Positions 37,255 through 48,854 are shown, numbered from the stretch's first letter. The stretch is DNA of 64,000 nucleotides from Cladobotryum mycophilum (GCA_036429605.1 JAVFKD010000002.1:1922001-1986000); one strand, 5' to 3'. Notes: a model not told the origin generated them from the sequence alone. Numbers and translations: made by a program.

Positions 37255-38120
37255 ATGAAGTTCTCTGCTACCGCCGTTCTCTTCACCGCCGCCCTCGGCG
37301 TCTCTGCTCACCCTAGCGGCCATGGCCACGTGAACGCCCACCGTTCCATCAACGAGCGCAGCGGCTTCGTCATGGCTAAGAAGCCTGATGCTCCTACTCC
37401 TCCCCCGCCCCAGCTGTCCCTCAGCCTCCTGCTCCTGCTCCTGCTGTCCCCAAGCCCGCCCCTCAGTCTGGTAGCAGCTCTCAGGGCGCCGGCCCTGGCC
37501 AGTTCGTCGAGTTCTGCAGCGGCCCCGGCAAGCGTGCTACTCTCGGTCAGATTTCCTACAAGGGCAATGTTGGCAAGAACGGCGTCTACGGCTGCAACAT
37601 CATGCCGGTCCAGAAGAGCATTGCCGACAAGTACCAGTACACCCTCAACTTCATCAACAAGTCCGGCCAGGACCAGACCTGTGCTATCTGGAACAAGATC
37701 GGCGATACCAATGAAATCAACGGCTTCTTCGTGGGCAAGGGGGCTAAGACCTTCCAGCTCCCTGCCGGTGGCCAGCAGGTTATCGCTCTTGATACCAACT
37801 CTCAGGGTGGTGCCGCCTGCGGTCCTGGCGGTGTTCCTACCACAAGCTTCGGCCAGTACGCCGGTACCTGGGTCGAGTACGATGTTGGCAACCTCTCCAA
37901 CGGTGGTTGGTCTGGATTCGATGCTTCCTGCCTTGTTGCCGCCGCCAACAAGCTTAGCATTCCTGCCCTCTCCGTCTGCTTGGACGGCAAGTGCTCCACT
38001 GTCAACGCTGGTGGCTCTGGTGACAACGCCTACCTGGGTGGCATGGAGGACCTCGACGGTGTCGGTCTCAACGTGCCCCCTGGACCTGCTCACGTCACTG
38101 TCAATGTTGGCGGTCAGTAA
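37255..38120 (+). CDS. Asp f 4-like secreted protein (one frame break)
   Basis: The product starts with a clear signal peptide (MKFSATAVLFTAALGVSAHP), a His-rich pro-region (GHGHVNAHR), a Pro/Ala linker and a C-terminal domain with GNVGKNGVYGCNIM, YTLNFINKSGQDQTCAIWNK, GFFVGKGAKTFQLPAGGQQV, and SQGGAACGPGG. That domain resembles the fungal secreted family that includes Aspergillus allergen Asp f 4, of unknown function. The signal peptide and the domain lie in different frames; one extra C in the C5 run 37402-37406, inside the proline linker, joins them into about 288 residues. Strongly biased codons and a long CT/AAC-rich leader suggest high expression. The family call rests on the spacing of IWN, GFF and the aromatic/Gly motifs. 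Confidence 0.78.
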
Positions 38121-40784
38121 ATCACAGCTGTGGAGTAGATGGGGACATTGTGATGGATAGAAATGAGACTTGGCTTGCATTGAGGGAATCGAGACTCGAA
38201 TGTCCTGCGGTGTTTGGTGCGTGGCTTTCTGGATTGTGATTTTCGGATTCCTAAAGCTTTGAGGGCTTGCTATCCGGCAGTCTGGTGGCTTGGATCCATT
38301 CTATATATTCTTCTCCGACATATATACCTTGGAATGTTATTGTGTTGAATTCCAATGTTTTAGCCTTGCTGTGAAGACTGGTTTTAGCTGTCTTGCTCTT
38401 GATGTATCTGCTTATAATACAATGCATACACTGTTCTGCTTTCTATCTGCCATCTTCTTTCACTGTGACTGCAAACCACTCTCTGGGACGATTCTCCGAA
38501 TGGTAAAAGATCTTGTGCTCCCTAATTGCTCTTCGGGAAACATTTGATCAACAGCTCTCAAACTCACATGCCCTAGATAACGTCAATGGCGTGCTAATGT
38601 CTCAGAGTTTTCCTCATTCCTTTCCCCACCCACTCTGTACCACCAGAGCCTTTCCACCACCCCCTTCGCTCAGCTCCGAGATCTCGGGCGGGCAACAATG
38701 ATTGAAAATCCTGCATGCGGCTTTTTCTAGTACTACTTCCTTTTTGTGTAATCCATTCATGCATCAATGTGTATGAATCTGGTTGGGTCAATGGGGGGGA
38801 CCCACCGTCTAAGCTTGTTTGCCCGGCGGCCGGTCCGTGTGGATACTGGGTTGTTTTTTTGCTCCCCTTGTTGGATTCTTCAATACGGGAGTTGTTTGGT
38901 TTTCTTTTTCTTTCCTTTCTTTCTTGTTGCACGGATTGTAACGCTATGGCGCAAGGAGCTATTGATTGAACTGGCCAAGGCTTGCGGTTTTAGGCTTCAG
39001 CGCTGATGATAGTAGTAGTTTCCGGGTTGCCTTTTGGAAGTTTTCTGCTTTGCTTCTGGCGGGCGCACGGGAAAGAAAAGCTTGGGAAATGGAACTACTA
39101 CTGCAATCCCAAAAAGAGGTGAGGTTACATGGCCCTTTTTCCTCTTGAACTGCAGTCATTCTCGGGATGTTTCCTCCTTTGCAGAAAAGTAGGGCGGTTT
39201 TTTATGCAAGGTACCACATGGTGTGTAGTCCAGTTTTCTTGGGATGGAACCCCAATAGTCTTGTCTGGCTTGCAGTGCGTTATTTAGAGATGGTGTGATG
39301 GTGAGTGGTTTTTTTTTTAGGAGGGGGAACTTGGGAGGGAGAGCTAGCTAGTTGGGTACTACTGGTAGTGAGCTGTTGAGGACGGGAAGGGACGGGATTA
39401 CACGTGAGAATGAAGCTCTGGATGGGATGGACGGGGGGTTTAAAGGTTCCTGTGTTCAGGGGGGAGAAGGGCTAAAGGAGCCGAGGGAGAGCGAGGATTC
39501 GATGTGTCATGAGACGATAGTTGATGAATTGAATGTGCGGAGTGAGGGGGCGACATATTGAGGAGACATGTGCCCCCCTTCAAAGAGATTGAGATCGAGA
39601 TTGATGTGTTCCTTTGATCCGTGGGCTAGGGCTGAGGTCGATGCAAGCACTTACACATGTGAGCGTGGATGCTACTGTGAAGGCGCAAGAATATTGAAGG
39701 GGGATCCTGGAGTTTGAACAAAAAACAATGGTTTGCTTGAAATCAATCAACCGTCTAAACAGTCATCCCCCCTTCTTCCCTCACACGATACCAATTTATG
39801 TTCCATTTTCTTACTACTTGCTTCTAGAGACCCATCATTTAGAACACTTGCATTTTGTGTACAAGGTAGCTACTATATTCGTCTATATGGGGGGTTTAAT
39901 CAGATGCTTCAATGTTTCTTTACTCATGTTCGACTTGGCTGGCTGGCTGGATTGATTCTATTTCCTCTTTCGGTATACAGTAGAAACAGTCCGTGTTGTA
40001 TTATTAAATGCACTGTATGTCACGAGCAATTTGAGGGGAAAATAAACACTACAACGCAGAACATGGTAGACCACTTCGTAGCTATTATGTCTCTTAGTTT
40101 CTGACATTTTCTGTTATTTTTTATCAGTCCCTCTTATGTTCATCTATCCCTCTTGTATCCATTCATTCCCCTTATTTCTGTCTATTTCTCAGGTTATTAT
40201 TAGTCAGTTGCCTTGTCATAGGCAGCCGCGTGGAGACGTACCTGGTGCAAAATCAAGACAGTCATCGCACTGTGACACCATCTCCTTGATTGCTCACATC
40301 CAACAACCCCTGAATCACTCAACCCAGCTACCAATCCACAGCGCACGCAAATTCATCACTTGAACATTGTGCATCGCCATATCTAGCACTATGGTATTCC
40401 AATCATGCATCCCTTGATGATGCTCGAACTACTCCATCAGAAAATGCCTGGTAGTTCAACCTTGATACTGTACGGACATGGTAGAACTATTCTCCGTTGC
40501 ACAGTATGAATATGAATGCTCATGGGCATTGCATTTTATCAAAGCCTAAAACTTTCGAGTCATGACTGGAAGCTTCCGGGTGACTAGTCACAAAAAGCAA
40601 GAAAGAAAAGAAAGAAAGAAAACTCTTTGATAGCTGCCTTGCTGTAAGTCTCGCCATGTAGCGCCTTCTTTTTTGTTACAGTTGATGTATCAGTACTCAA
40701 TTTCTGAAGGAGGTAGTTGGCCATGACAGTGTACCCGAGTCATCACTCAAGTTTGGTCCGGATCTAGCCAGATAGTCACCCATC
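38121..40784. other. Long intergenic region
   Basis: 2.66 kb between two same-strand genes. The first few hundred bases are likely the 3' UTR of the Asp f 4-like gene. Short frames are present but none looks like a protein. An A/G tract lies at about 40600-40622. Confidence 0.5.
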
Positions 40785-42454
40785 ATGGGCTCGATAGACG
40801 ACTCCACATCCGCTGCAGTTCCTGAGTGGGAGAGGTCTCACCAAACACCAGAAAATGAACAAGAACAAGACGCCGCCGTCAGCAGACAGCACATGCTGGA
40901 CGAGGCGCGCAGGCACCTCTCCCTCAGCGAATTTTACATTCCTGAGATTGAACGCTTCCTGGAGGTTGTCTCGAGCAAAGTCAAGACGCCACGCTTGACT
41001 GGTCTTCCGGCCTTTATTCGCAAACTAAAGAAAGATTATGAGATTATGCAGTGGGTTGTTGGTGAGCTGGCCGAGGGGGAACCTGATGAGGAGACTCTGA
41101 AGGCGGTTGGGCGGAAGCTCGTGGCGAGTGCTACGATTATACAGCATGAGGCGGTGCATTGGGATATTCTCAAGAGATGCCGCTCATTCGCCGTCGTTGA
41201 TCAGACGTTTCAAGGTTCAGACAAAGAGGGTCGGAGGAAAGAAGTCTCTCAGCTCCCCTCGGGCAACGGGAGGGAGAAGCAGCAGCTCCACAGAACGCTC
41301 AAGGAGCAGAGCAAAGTGGAAGTCGACGTAGTCGAAGGAGGCAGGGAATGGATCGATATCCGCTGGTTGCAGGCCGACAGGCTGGCACGGCAGATGACCG
41401 ACAGCGGCTGGGGTTGGGGGAGTACGAGCTCGGAGATGATGTCGATCCGGAGGAGTGGGAGGATATGCCCCTGGCCAAGCAGATCAGGCGTCTGGTCGCC
41501 GCGGCGAGGATAAACCGCCACGACTACCGCATCCCGAGAGTGCGGGTCATTATGCCCAACTTGAGTAGGGGGGATAACACCGATATAGACGTTCTGCTCG
41601 ATCAGCTTACACGATTGGATCCCTCGGTCGAAGTGGTCATTGAGGATTCGACCGGCGACTTCATGAGGACCCTGCCACCCCCGGATTTTGAGACGGCCGT
41701 GAGGAACCTCATGGGGGACGAGATGGATGGTCTGACGGATACGCTGAATATGGATCATACTATCCTCATCGATCTCATCTCCGACATCACGCACTCCAGG
41801 CTCGAGCCTCAGCCCTGGCAAGCACAAACCACACGTGCCCAAATCGAAGAAGAGATTAAGAATGACGGCCTCATGGCCCGCACGCTGTATCCCATCCTAC
41901 AAGGTCGCTCCCTCGTCTGCACGCAGGAAGCCGCAGAGCATTTCCACCAAGTCCTGAGCACCGTCGGAACCCCGACGGAAAAGGAACGCGGACGGCTCCT
42001 CGTCCCCTTTGACGACGAGACCCGCAACACCCCGCCGGAAGCCATCCGCTCCCGCTTCGCCCAACTATCCATCCACCCCTTACCCCATTCGGTCCAGATC
42101 CCCATCCGCATCCTCCCGGAACCATGGACCATCTCCACCGTCCAGGCCGCCATCTCGGACGGACGACTCCCCCACGTAGCCCTCGACGTCGCCAAGTGCG
42201 GTGGGTTTAAGAGCTCCAAACTTAGCATCTACATGTACGGCTGGGCCAGCGGCGTCACCACCGTCACCTCGAACAAGGAAGTCAGGGGCCAGATACGCAC
42301 CTGGGTGGAGACGAATAGGAGGAGCGACGAGGAGCTGGGCCCGGTGATTTGGAGGGTGGACGTGACGAGGAATTTACTGGCCAAGAGCGCGACGCCGCCT
42401 GCTGGGTTTATTGATGAGGTGGTTGAGTCTGGGGAGAATGCACGGCAGAGATGA
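40785..42454 (+). CDS. DUF1308 (C7orf25/UPF0415-like) protein (one frame break)
   Basis: Conserved eukaryotic protein of unknown function. Start MGSIDDSTSAAVPEW at 40785. The N-terminal half is helical (LSLSEFYIPEIERFLEVV). The conserved core begins at EWIDIRWLQADRLARQM and continues, in another frame, with EYELGDDVDPEEWED, IPRVRVIMPN, the DUF1308 signature NMDHTILIDLISDITH, then LYPILQGRSLVCTQEA and the C-terminal HVALDVAKCGGFKSSKLSIY. One extra G in the G5 run 41416-41420 joins the two frames (GWGWGEYELGD) and gives 556 residues with no intron. The ALDV and NMD..LI blocks recall PIN-like nuclease folds, but I cannot establish activity. Convergent with the repeat-protein gene. Confidence 0.85.
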
Positions 42455-42824
42455 AGAATGGGAGGATGGGGGTTTTTTTTTAAAGCGCATTAAGATACTT
42501 TTTTTTTTTTTAATTGTTTAATCAAATCAATAAGTGTTACATAGCAAACTCATAACAAAACGAAAAAGGAGGGTATACCAGAACCGAAAAAGACAACTCA
42601 TTACACCAATAGCACCTCAAAACAACCCGTTTCCCAAACGCTCACAATTAAATACCACCAAAAAAACGCCGATATTCATCCTCAAACCATTTTTTTTTCT
42701 TTTTCATTTCTCTTTCCATTTCGCTTTCTTTTTTTACCCACTCACTACCCCTATTTTCCTCAACCTCCTCACTTGCAATCAATTTTGTTCAAAATCCTTT
42801 CATCTCCAACATCTTATCCTCCTC
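42455..42824. other. Convergent intergenic region
   Basis: These 370 bp between two stop codons contain T10-12 runs and long T/C-rich stretches, consistent with 3' UTRs. No gene is seen. Confidence 0.6.
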
Positions 42825-45073
42825 TTAGGTCCAAACCCACTCGTCATGCTCCTCTTTACTTGCATCCGTGACTGCCAGATATGAGTCGCCGTTTGTGGCA
42901 CTCCTAAGGCCTGGCGTAGGAGCCGCCGTAGGATCTGGCGTGGGCTCTGGCGTGGGATCTGGCGGGGGTTCGACAGTGGGACGCAGGGGCTCAATGTCCC
43001 AGCTAGAGCAGGTCAGGGCGGTAGCGACGCTGGGCTTTTCGGCTATTTTGGTTGCTATGTACCTGACCGGCGCGAGGGGTATGATGGTCCTGGTCGACCA
43101 GATCAGGGCGCAGGTGCCGCAGAACCGCGTGCTCGTTGTCGTGACGGTGGAGGGGTAGATGGTGAGGGTCGAGTCCGGTCTGTCGGCCGGCAAGGCGATC
43201 CGTCGGGTGCAGATGGGGAAATCGATATCCGCTGCGGCGACAGTTTTGGTGGTGCCGGGTGGCGGGGACCAGAAGCTTGGATAGGAGGTGCTCGTTGCCA
43301 GCGTGGTTGGGGCGGGAGACTGCTGGGCGCGAGGCTCAATGGTGACCGTTGGCAGTGGAATGAGTCTTGGCCGTGACGAGATGCGAGTAAAGGTGCTGGT
43401 GGGCCTGTATGTGGGGGACACGCGAATGGGGTCAATGTAGTAACCTCTGCGTGGAGCGCAGACAAAGGTCGTGGCCATGGTCACGGCGTCGGTAGTGATG
43501 GTGGCGTTGAATATGGCGACGGGGGGACGCCGAAGCCGGATGTATCAACCTCGACGGCGGTGCAAGAGCCGCAGCCGATGATTTTGGTAGTAGTGATAGT
43601 TCTGCTCCATACGGTGCTTGTAGGGCCAAATTTCAGCTCTGGCCTGCGGAGAATACGGCGTGTGCATGGCGGGTGGGCATTTTTGCATAGCTTGAGCCCT
43701 TGATCGTCAGAGCATAGGGGGTCTTTAAACGGAGCTAGGGCATCGACTCCGCGAGTATCCAGTCCACGGTCTTGAGGCTTCAAGTCCTCCTCTCCCATCA
43801 AAGGTGGTTGCCAGGGACGTTTGCATGGTCGTATGTGGTGAGGATGACACAGAATCGTGGGTTGACCAGTTGTGGCATCTTGTTCGAGGCCGTCGGACTC
43901 CGTGCTCTTCTCTTCTTTCAAAGCTGGTGGTGGTGGCCGGCGATGTGGTGGCCGACGAGGTGGGCATGGATTTATGCCCAGAGGAAAACAAGGCGACGGA
44001 GGCCGGAGTGTTCTTTTATCTAGCCCATGGTCCTCTGTCTCTGTGTTCTTCTCTTCCTCTAAAGTTGGCGGAGGCCGAAGCGTCCTTTTATCCAATCCGC
44101 GATTCTTAATCTGTATATCCCTCTCTTCCTCCAAAGGCGGCGGCGGCCGAAGCGTCCTTTTATCCAGTCCACGGCCATCGGGCTCCTTGCCCTTCTCTTC
44201 CTTCACAGCTGCTGGCGGTGGTGGTGGTCGACGATGCCGGCATGGTTCTGGGGATAGAGGCAAGCAAGGGAAATCAGATATATCCGCCTTATCTCGTCCA
44301 CGGTCCTTGGTCTCTGTGTCCTTCTCTTCCCCCAAAGGCGGTGGCACACGATGTGGTGGCTTACGAAATAATGGCCGACGAGGTGAGCATGGGTTTATGC
44401 CTAGAGGAAAACAAGGCGGTGGAGGTCGAAGCGTCCTTTTACTTAGTTCACCGGCCTTGGCCTCTGTGAGCTTCTCTTCCTCTAAAGGCGGCGGAGGCCG
44501 GAGCGTCCTTTTGTCCAGTCCACGGTCCTTGACCTCTGTGTCTTTCGCTTCTTTCAAAGGCGGCGGAGGTCGAAGGGTCCTTTTATCCAGTCCAACGTCC
44601 TCCAGCTCCGTGTCCTTTTCTTCCATCAAAGATGCCGGAGATGGATATGAGGATGGGGATGAGGATGAGGGTACAGTTTCGGTTGGGTATATGAGCTGAC
44701 GTTCGGCGTGCTTTGTGATTACGCCTTGCCGCCATATTCTTTCAGAGCAGTGGTACTGGGTAAAGGTGGAGGGTTCCGACTTGGTAACGACCTCTACCGA
44801 AGATGGAGGCGCGCCCGATGGTTTACCATGCTTGACGATGCTGGTCCGGACTTTGAGGAAATTGCATCCATGGCAGTCAAGCTCCCGATGCACGGTGGTA
44901 GTGGCGATGTACTCGGTCAGGGTCATGATAACGGGCCACGGAGTAGGGGGCGCCCTGTCTACCATCACCGTTGTCACTGTGGTGCAATCATCAGCGAGGT
45001 GTGTAGAGACCGCAGCCGCAATGGCAGATCCGACGAAGAGGGAGGCGATCAGGGCCTTGATCGGCGACTCCAT
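42825..45073 (-). CDS. Secreted repeat protein with Lys-Arg sites; candidate Kex2-processed peptide precursor (one frame break)
   Basis: About 749 residues, no intron. A signal peptide (MESPIKALIASLFVGSAIAA) is followed by a cysteine module (LDCHGC at 65-70, C109). The repeat region is residues 150-470. Six units begin right after Lys-Arg with TLRPP(P/S) (or the Thr variant of PPP), at residues 166, 190, 214, 307, 331 and 355: an exact 24-residue period within each group of three. Typical linker: EEEKDTE..DRGLDKR. Each triplet ends in PCFPLGINPC and PRRP. Other CX7C loops are CLPLSPEPC and CHPHHIRPC. Two more Cys-Gly-x-Cys modules follow, then a Pro-rich C-terminus. The frame breaks at the G6 run 43521-43526; one extra base restores VPPVAIFNAT. 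Kex2 cleavage is inferred from the Lys-Arg spacing. I know no named family with this core. Confidence 0.85.
43946..44593 (-). repeat. Duplicated three-unit KR-TLRPP repeat block
   Basis: Residues 161-235 (44369-44593) and 302-376 (43946-44170) are two copies of a 75-residue block, offset by 141 residues. Each has two short units and one unit carrying a CX7C loop. This shows a segmental duplication on top of the 72-bp tandem repeat. Confidence 0.85.
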
Positions 45074-45947
45074 GGTTCGGGTTGTGTTTGTCTCTCTCTC
45101 TCTCTTTGTTTAAGTATCTGTTCTTGGCTTGATTTGAAGTAGGTGGATAACTCTAGGGGTCTTGATCTGGAATCTGGAGTCACTGGTTGGTTGAAAACAA
45201 ATAGATGAAACAAGGATGTGAGTAGTAGGAATGACAGAGGGGGTGTGTAAGATATATATAGAGGGATAGAAATTGGCGAGCATGGCAAAGGAATGCTATT
45301 TTTTTACGCCTCTCAAAGGAGGGTTTTAAAGGTTCAAGCATGGCGTGAAGGGGGTATGACCATGAAGGTTCTTCAAGACGAGTGGGGAGGGGGGTTTTGA
45401 ACTTGAACCTTGCAGTTGCCATGGCCGAGACATGAAGTTTAAGTTTTGGGAGTGGTGACACATGATATCTGCAGGGAGAAAGCCTCCTGGTGTTTGGAGG
45501 TTGTGGTTTTATCTCTGCCCAAGGATATTGTCGATTATTGTCATTAGGGTAAACCTTGAACCTCGATCTCATTATGGGGCGTAAGCATTGAAAAAGGCAT
45601 GTTGATTTTGATGAGTTATTTATTTGTAAATAAGGGGTAAACATGCTACTAGGTATTAATATATATACACATCCAATATATATAAACTGTAGTGTACAGA
45701 GTATAAATTCCAAGATGGTCATAACCAGACACCCCGCCATATACACTCATGCTTACTAACCTTATCCCGCCCTTGAAATGCCCCGCGCCAACTTTAACAT
45801 TTCCTACACTTAACGCGTCTCCTCCACCATAAACGCGTCTTCGATTAATTACCACCATCAAAGAATTGTGCAATCGAGTGCAATTGAGTTATCAACGACG
45901 ACGACGACGACACAATCTTCAAGTAGGTATTATTTGAATCTACAGCC
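45074..45947. promoter_or_regulatory. Divergent promoter region (repeat-protein gene / thymidylate synthase)
   Basis: 874 bp between divergent starts. On the minus strand a TATA-type element lies at 45252-45260. On the + side TATATATAAA at 45678-45687 lies about 260 nt before the thymidylate synthase ATG. A GAC repeat (ACGACGACGACGACAC) lies in that gene's leader. Confidence 0.5.
45252..45260 (-). promoter_or_regulatory. TATA box of the repeat-protein gene
   Basis: TATATATAT (minus strand) lies about 180 nt upstream of the ATG at 45073, similar in spacing to the TATA box of the other secreted protein gene at 7171. Confidence 0.45.
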
Positions 45948-47066
45948 ATGCCGGCTCATGAAGAACTTCAGTATCTAGACCTCGTACGGGAGATTCTTGA
46001 CGAGGGCGAACATCGACCTGACCGGTAAGTTTAAAGGGTCTAGATGAACTCCCCCGTCTACAATGGCAAAGTTACATGGTGGCTGATACTTGTTTGGCAA
46101 TCTCTGTAGTACGGGTACTGGCACATACTCCATTTTCGCCCCAAGACCACTAAAGTTCAGTTTGAACAAAGATGGACAGCCCATTCTCCCCCTCCTGACG
46201 ACGAAGCGCGTCTTTCTCCGTGCCGTCATCGCCGAACTGCTGTGGTTTGTCGCGGGCAATACATCGAGTATACCTCTCAGTGAAGCCGGCATCAAGATTT
46301 GGGACGGCAATGGGTCGAGGGAGTTTCTCGACAGCGTGGGCCTGTCTCACCGTGAGGTAAAAAAAAAAAAAAACAGCACCTTGTTGCACCTGGACTCTAT
46401 CAGAATAAATCAGTTGACTTGTGTGGCGCACTTTAGATTGGGGACCTTGGCCCCGTGTATGGCTTTCAGTGGCGGCACTTTGGTGCCGAGTATGTCGATG
46501 CTAAGACGGACTACACAGGAAAGGGTGTAGATCAACTCGCCGATGTCATTGACAAGCTACGCAACAAGCCGTATGACAGGCGAATCATCATGTCGGCCTG
46601 GAACCCAAAGGACCTCAAGATCATGGCTCTACCGCCGTGCCACATGTTTGCCCAATTCTACGTCTCGTATCCGCGGCAAAAGACCCAGAAGAGCAACGGT
46701 GACGCTACAAACGGAGACGAGGAGCCCAAGCCAAAGGGCCATCTGCACTGTCAATTATACCAGCGGTCCTGCGACATGGGTCTCGGCGTGCCGTTCAACA
46801 TCGCCAGCTATGCGCTGCTGACCCACATGCTCGCCCACGTCTGCGACCTGGTACCCGGAAGCCTCACGCATGTCATGGGGGATGCGCACGTCTACGTGGA
46901 CCACGTCGATGCCCTCAAGGAGCAGCTGGAGCGTGAGCCCCGGGATTTCCCTGAACTCGAAATCACGCGAGAAAAGAATGGTAGCATCGACGGTTGGAAG
47001 GTCGAGGAGTTTGTGGTCAAGGGATACAACCCTCACAAGGCCATTGCGATGAAGATGTCCGTATAA
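45948..47066 (+). CDS. CDC21: Thymidylate synthase
   Basis: Makes dTMP from dUMP using methylenetetrahydrofolate. Exons 45948-46024, 46110-46356 and 46437-47066; introns of 85 and 80 nt (the second opens with GTA15). 317 residues. Motifs: HRPDRTGTGTYSIFAPRPL near the N-terminus, ELLWFVAGNT, VYGFQWRHFGAEY, PYDRRIIMSAWNP, the active-site loop LPPCHMFAQFYV (nucleophile about C176), QRSCDMGLGVPFNIASYALL and GDAHVYVDHVDAL. A hydrophilic insertion of about 20 residues (QKTQKSNGDATNGDEEPKPK) sits between the active-site strand and LHCQLYQRS, a place where fungal enzymes vary. Frame intact. Confidence 0.97.
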
Positions 47067-48379
47067 AATTACAGCAAAGGTTATAACAGACGACAAGATC
47101 TTGGACATACTATATAAAAACAAAACGACGTCGGCAGAGACATTAACTCGAAGACTGGGGGAGGAGGCATGATACAATGACTCGCAATGTTGGGGAAAGC
47201 GTTTGTCACGAATGATGTCGTTATGTCTCTGACATTGGTGAAGATTACTTAAACGAGTTACCTGGTAGATCTTAAATTTATAGAGCATACATTCCAAACC
47301 CCTTACGTCTTATTCAAGGGATATGCCACGGGGGGAAGGCTGGCCAAAGGGGTTGCCCAAGAGCTATTATCTATATACAAATTTGTCAGTATTTCTACAT
47401 CAGGTGATAGTCAAAGTTTTGAGGGGGGACATTGAGGCGCTCGATATCTACAGTCCACAAGAATTACATAACCACACCCCTCAATACAATATATCATATC
47501 CCTATTCTAGAATCAGTTTCTATGAGACATGGCTTTCCCCAGTTCCTCCCCGCCACGGGTTCTCCTCGCCATAAACAAGAATCGTACCAACAATTTCTCT
47601 CTCCCATTTAACCTCATGCTGAATAAGGGGCCAATGAGGTTCTAATTGCTGCTAGTCTATGTACTGGGGGGAGGGGGTGCAGTCTGTAATCTTTGTGGGC
47701 TGCACGTTTGTATAATAGAATTAAAGTTGACATTAAAAGACCAAGTCCGTGGTTGGCCGAGTTCATGGCGGAGGCGGATTTTGACAGGCAAAGGCTAAAT
47801 CAGGACCTGACCGTCAGAGTCATAGATAAGCTCTGGTACCTACATCTCCATGTCGTGTCGACCTCTCATAGCGCAGCATTTGCATTCCACAGAAATATTC
47901 CGAGAACTAGATTCCAACCACTTACCCCCATCTCAAAGGGGTAGTCCCCCAAGCAAGGTATTGTAGGCACTTGAGACCAAGCCCCAAAAGGTTATTGTTT
48001 CTTAGAGTCAGTCAATAAGCAGAGTCGGTCTCATATGTACGTGGTGATTTATTACTAGGTTGCATCATCTGCATGCGCATATTGTACTTGGGAAAAGAAC
48101 CTTTCAACACCATTCGCCTTGCTATCTACATGGTAAAATTTGGTTCCTTGATCGTTCCGTGTGTATGTCCTTGGCCATGTTCCCCCTGCCTCGTTGCAAC
48201 AAAACCCGTCCGCCTACGTCACTCATGTTGAGCATTCCTCAAGTCGTCGACCGTCCGAACTCATCCCTGTTGATCCCCGTTACTTCCTTCATTCCAGTGC
48301 CCCGGATCCCCCTTTTAGCTGCCCTCTGAGTGTGGGTCCATAGTCGCTGATTGACTGGCTGACTGACTGACCGACTCTC
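47067..48379. other. Convergent intergenic region
   Basis: 1.3 kb between the stops of thymidylate synthase and a small secreted protein gene. Short frames at about 47320 and 47690 have no protein character. Nothing else is seen. Confidence 0.5.
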
Positions 48380-48854
48380 TCACATGAGCGTAGCGTTAGC
48401 AGTCTGAGAGCAGACAGTGATTGTCGTGGTCGTAACGTCGAAGATTTCGACGGTGGACGAAGGTATCAGCATCACCGGGCAGTGAACCTTTGGGACCGCA
48501 GTGACGGCCAAGTTATTGCAGCCAGCGCAGTCGATGGATTGAATGGCAGTTGCCGTAGACGTGTAGATGCTTCTGGTAGCCTCGTGCTCGCACTGAGGCC
48601 AGTAAGGGGGTGGCGAGACGAGAGTAGGTAACAGTCAAAGTAGACGTGCACGTGTCGTCATGGCCAGGATAGGGAAGAGTAGCGTGACCGGTTGTGCAAG
48701 GAGGCTTTGGACCTGGAGCGTGGGAAGAAGGTAGTGGTGGCAGAGATGGGAACGGGCCGGTTGGCGCAGGAGGCGTGGGCAAGAATACCGTAGGGTTGGT
48801 ATCAGCGACTGCGATGGCAGCCAAGGCCGCGGCGACGAGAAGCTTGAAGGTCAT
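48380..48854 (-). CDS. Small secreted protein with Cys-Gly-x-Cys-type module (frame irregular)
   Basis: Starts with a signal peptide (MTFKLLVAAALAAIAVAD), then a Pro-rich linker (PTPPAPTGPFPSLPPLPSS). The first frame reaches TCTSTLTVTYSRLATP; the rest is in another frame with YWPQCEHEATRSIYTSTATA, then SIDCAGCNNLAVTAVPKVHC and DVTTTTITVCS, ending ANATLM at 48380. The change falls at the G5 run 48606-48610 and needs one base fewer or two more; length about 157 residues. The DCxGC...TTTT.T.VC arrangement is the module found in the repeat protein at 42825-45073, so the two may be relatives separated by thymidylate synthase. Function unknown. Confidence 0.65.

Noticed and set aside
37308..38180. 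290-codon minus-strand frame opposite the Asp f 4-like gene
   Set aside because: Same shadow effect from C-ending codons; the + strand has a signal peptide and conserved motifs.
42825..45073. Classification of the KR-repeat protein as a dikaritin (ustiloxin-type) RiPP precursor
   Set aside because: The repeated core lacks the Tyr-containing motif, and no UstYa-like, tyrosinase or methyltransferase gene lies in the window.
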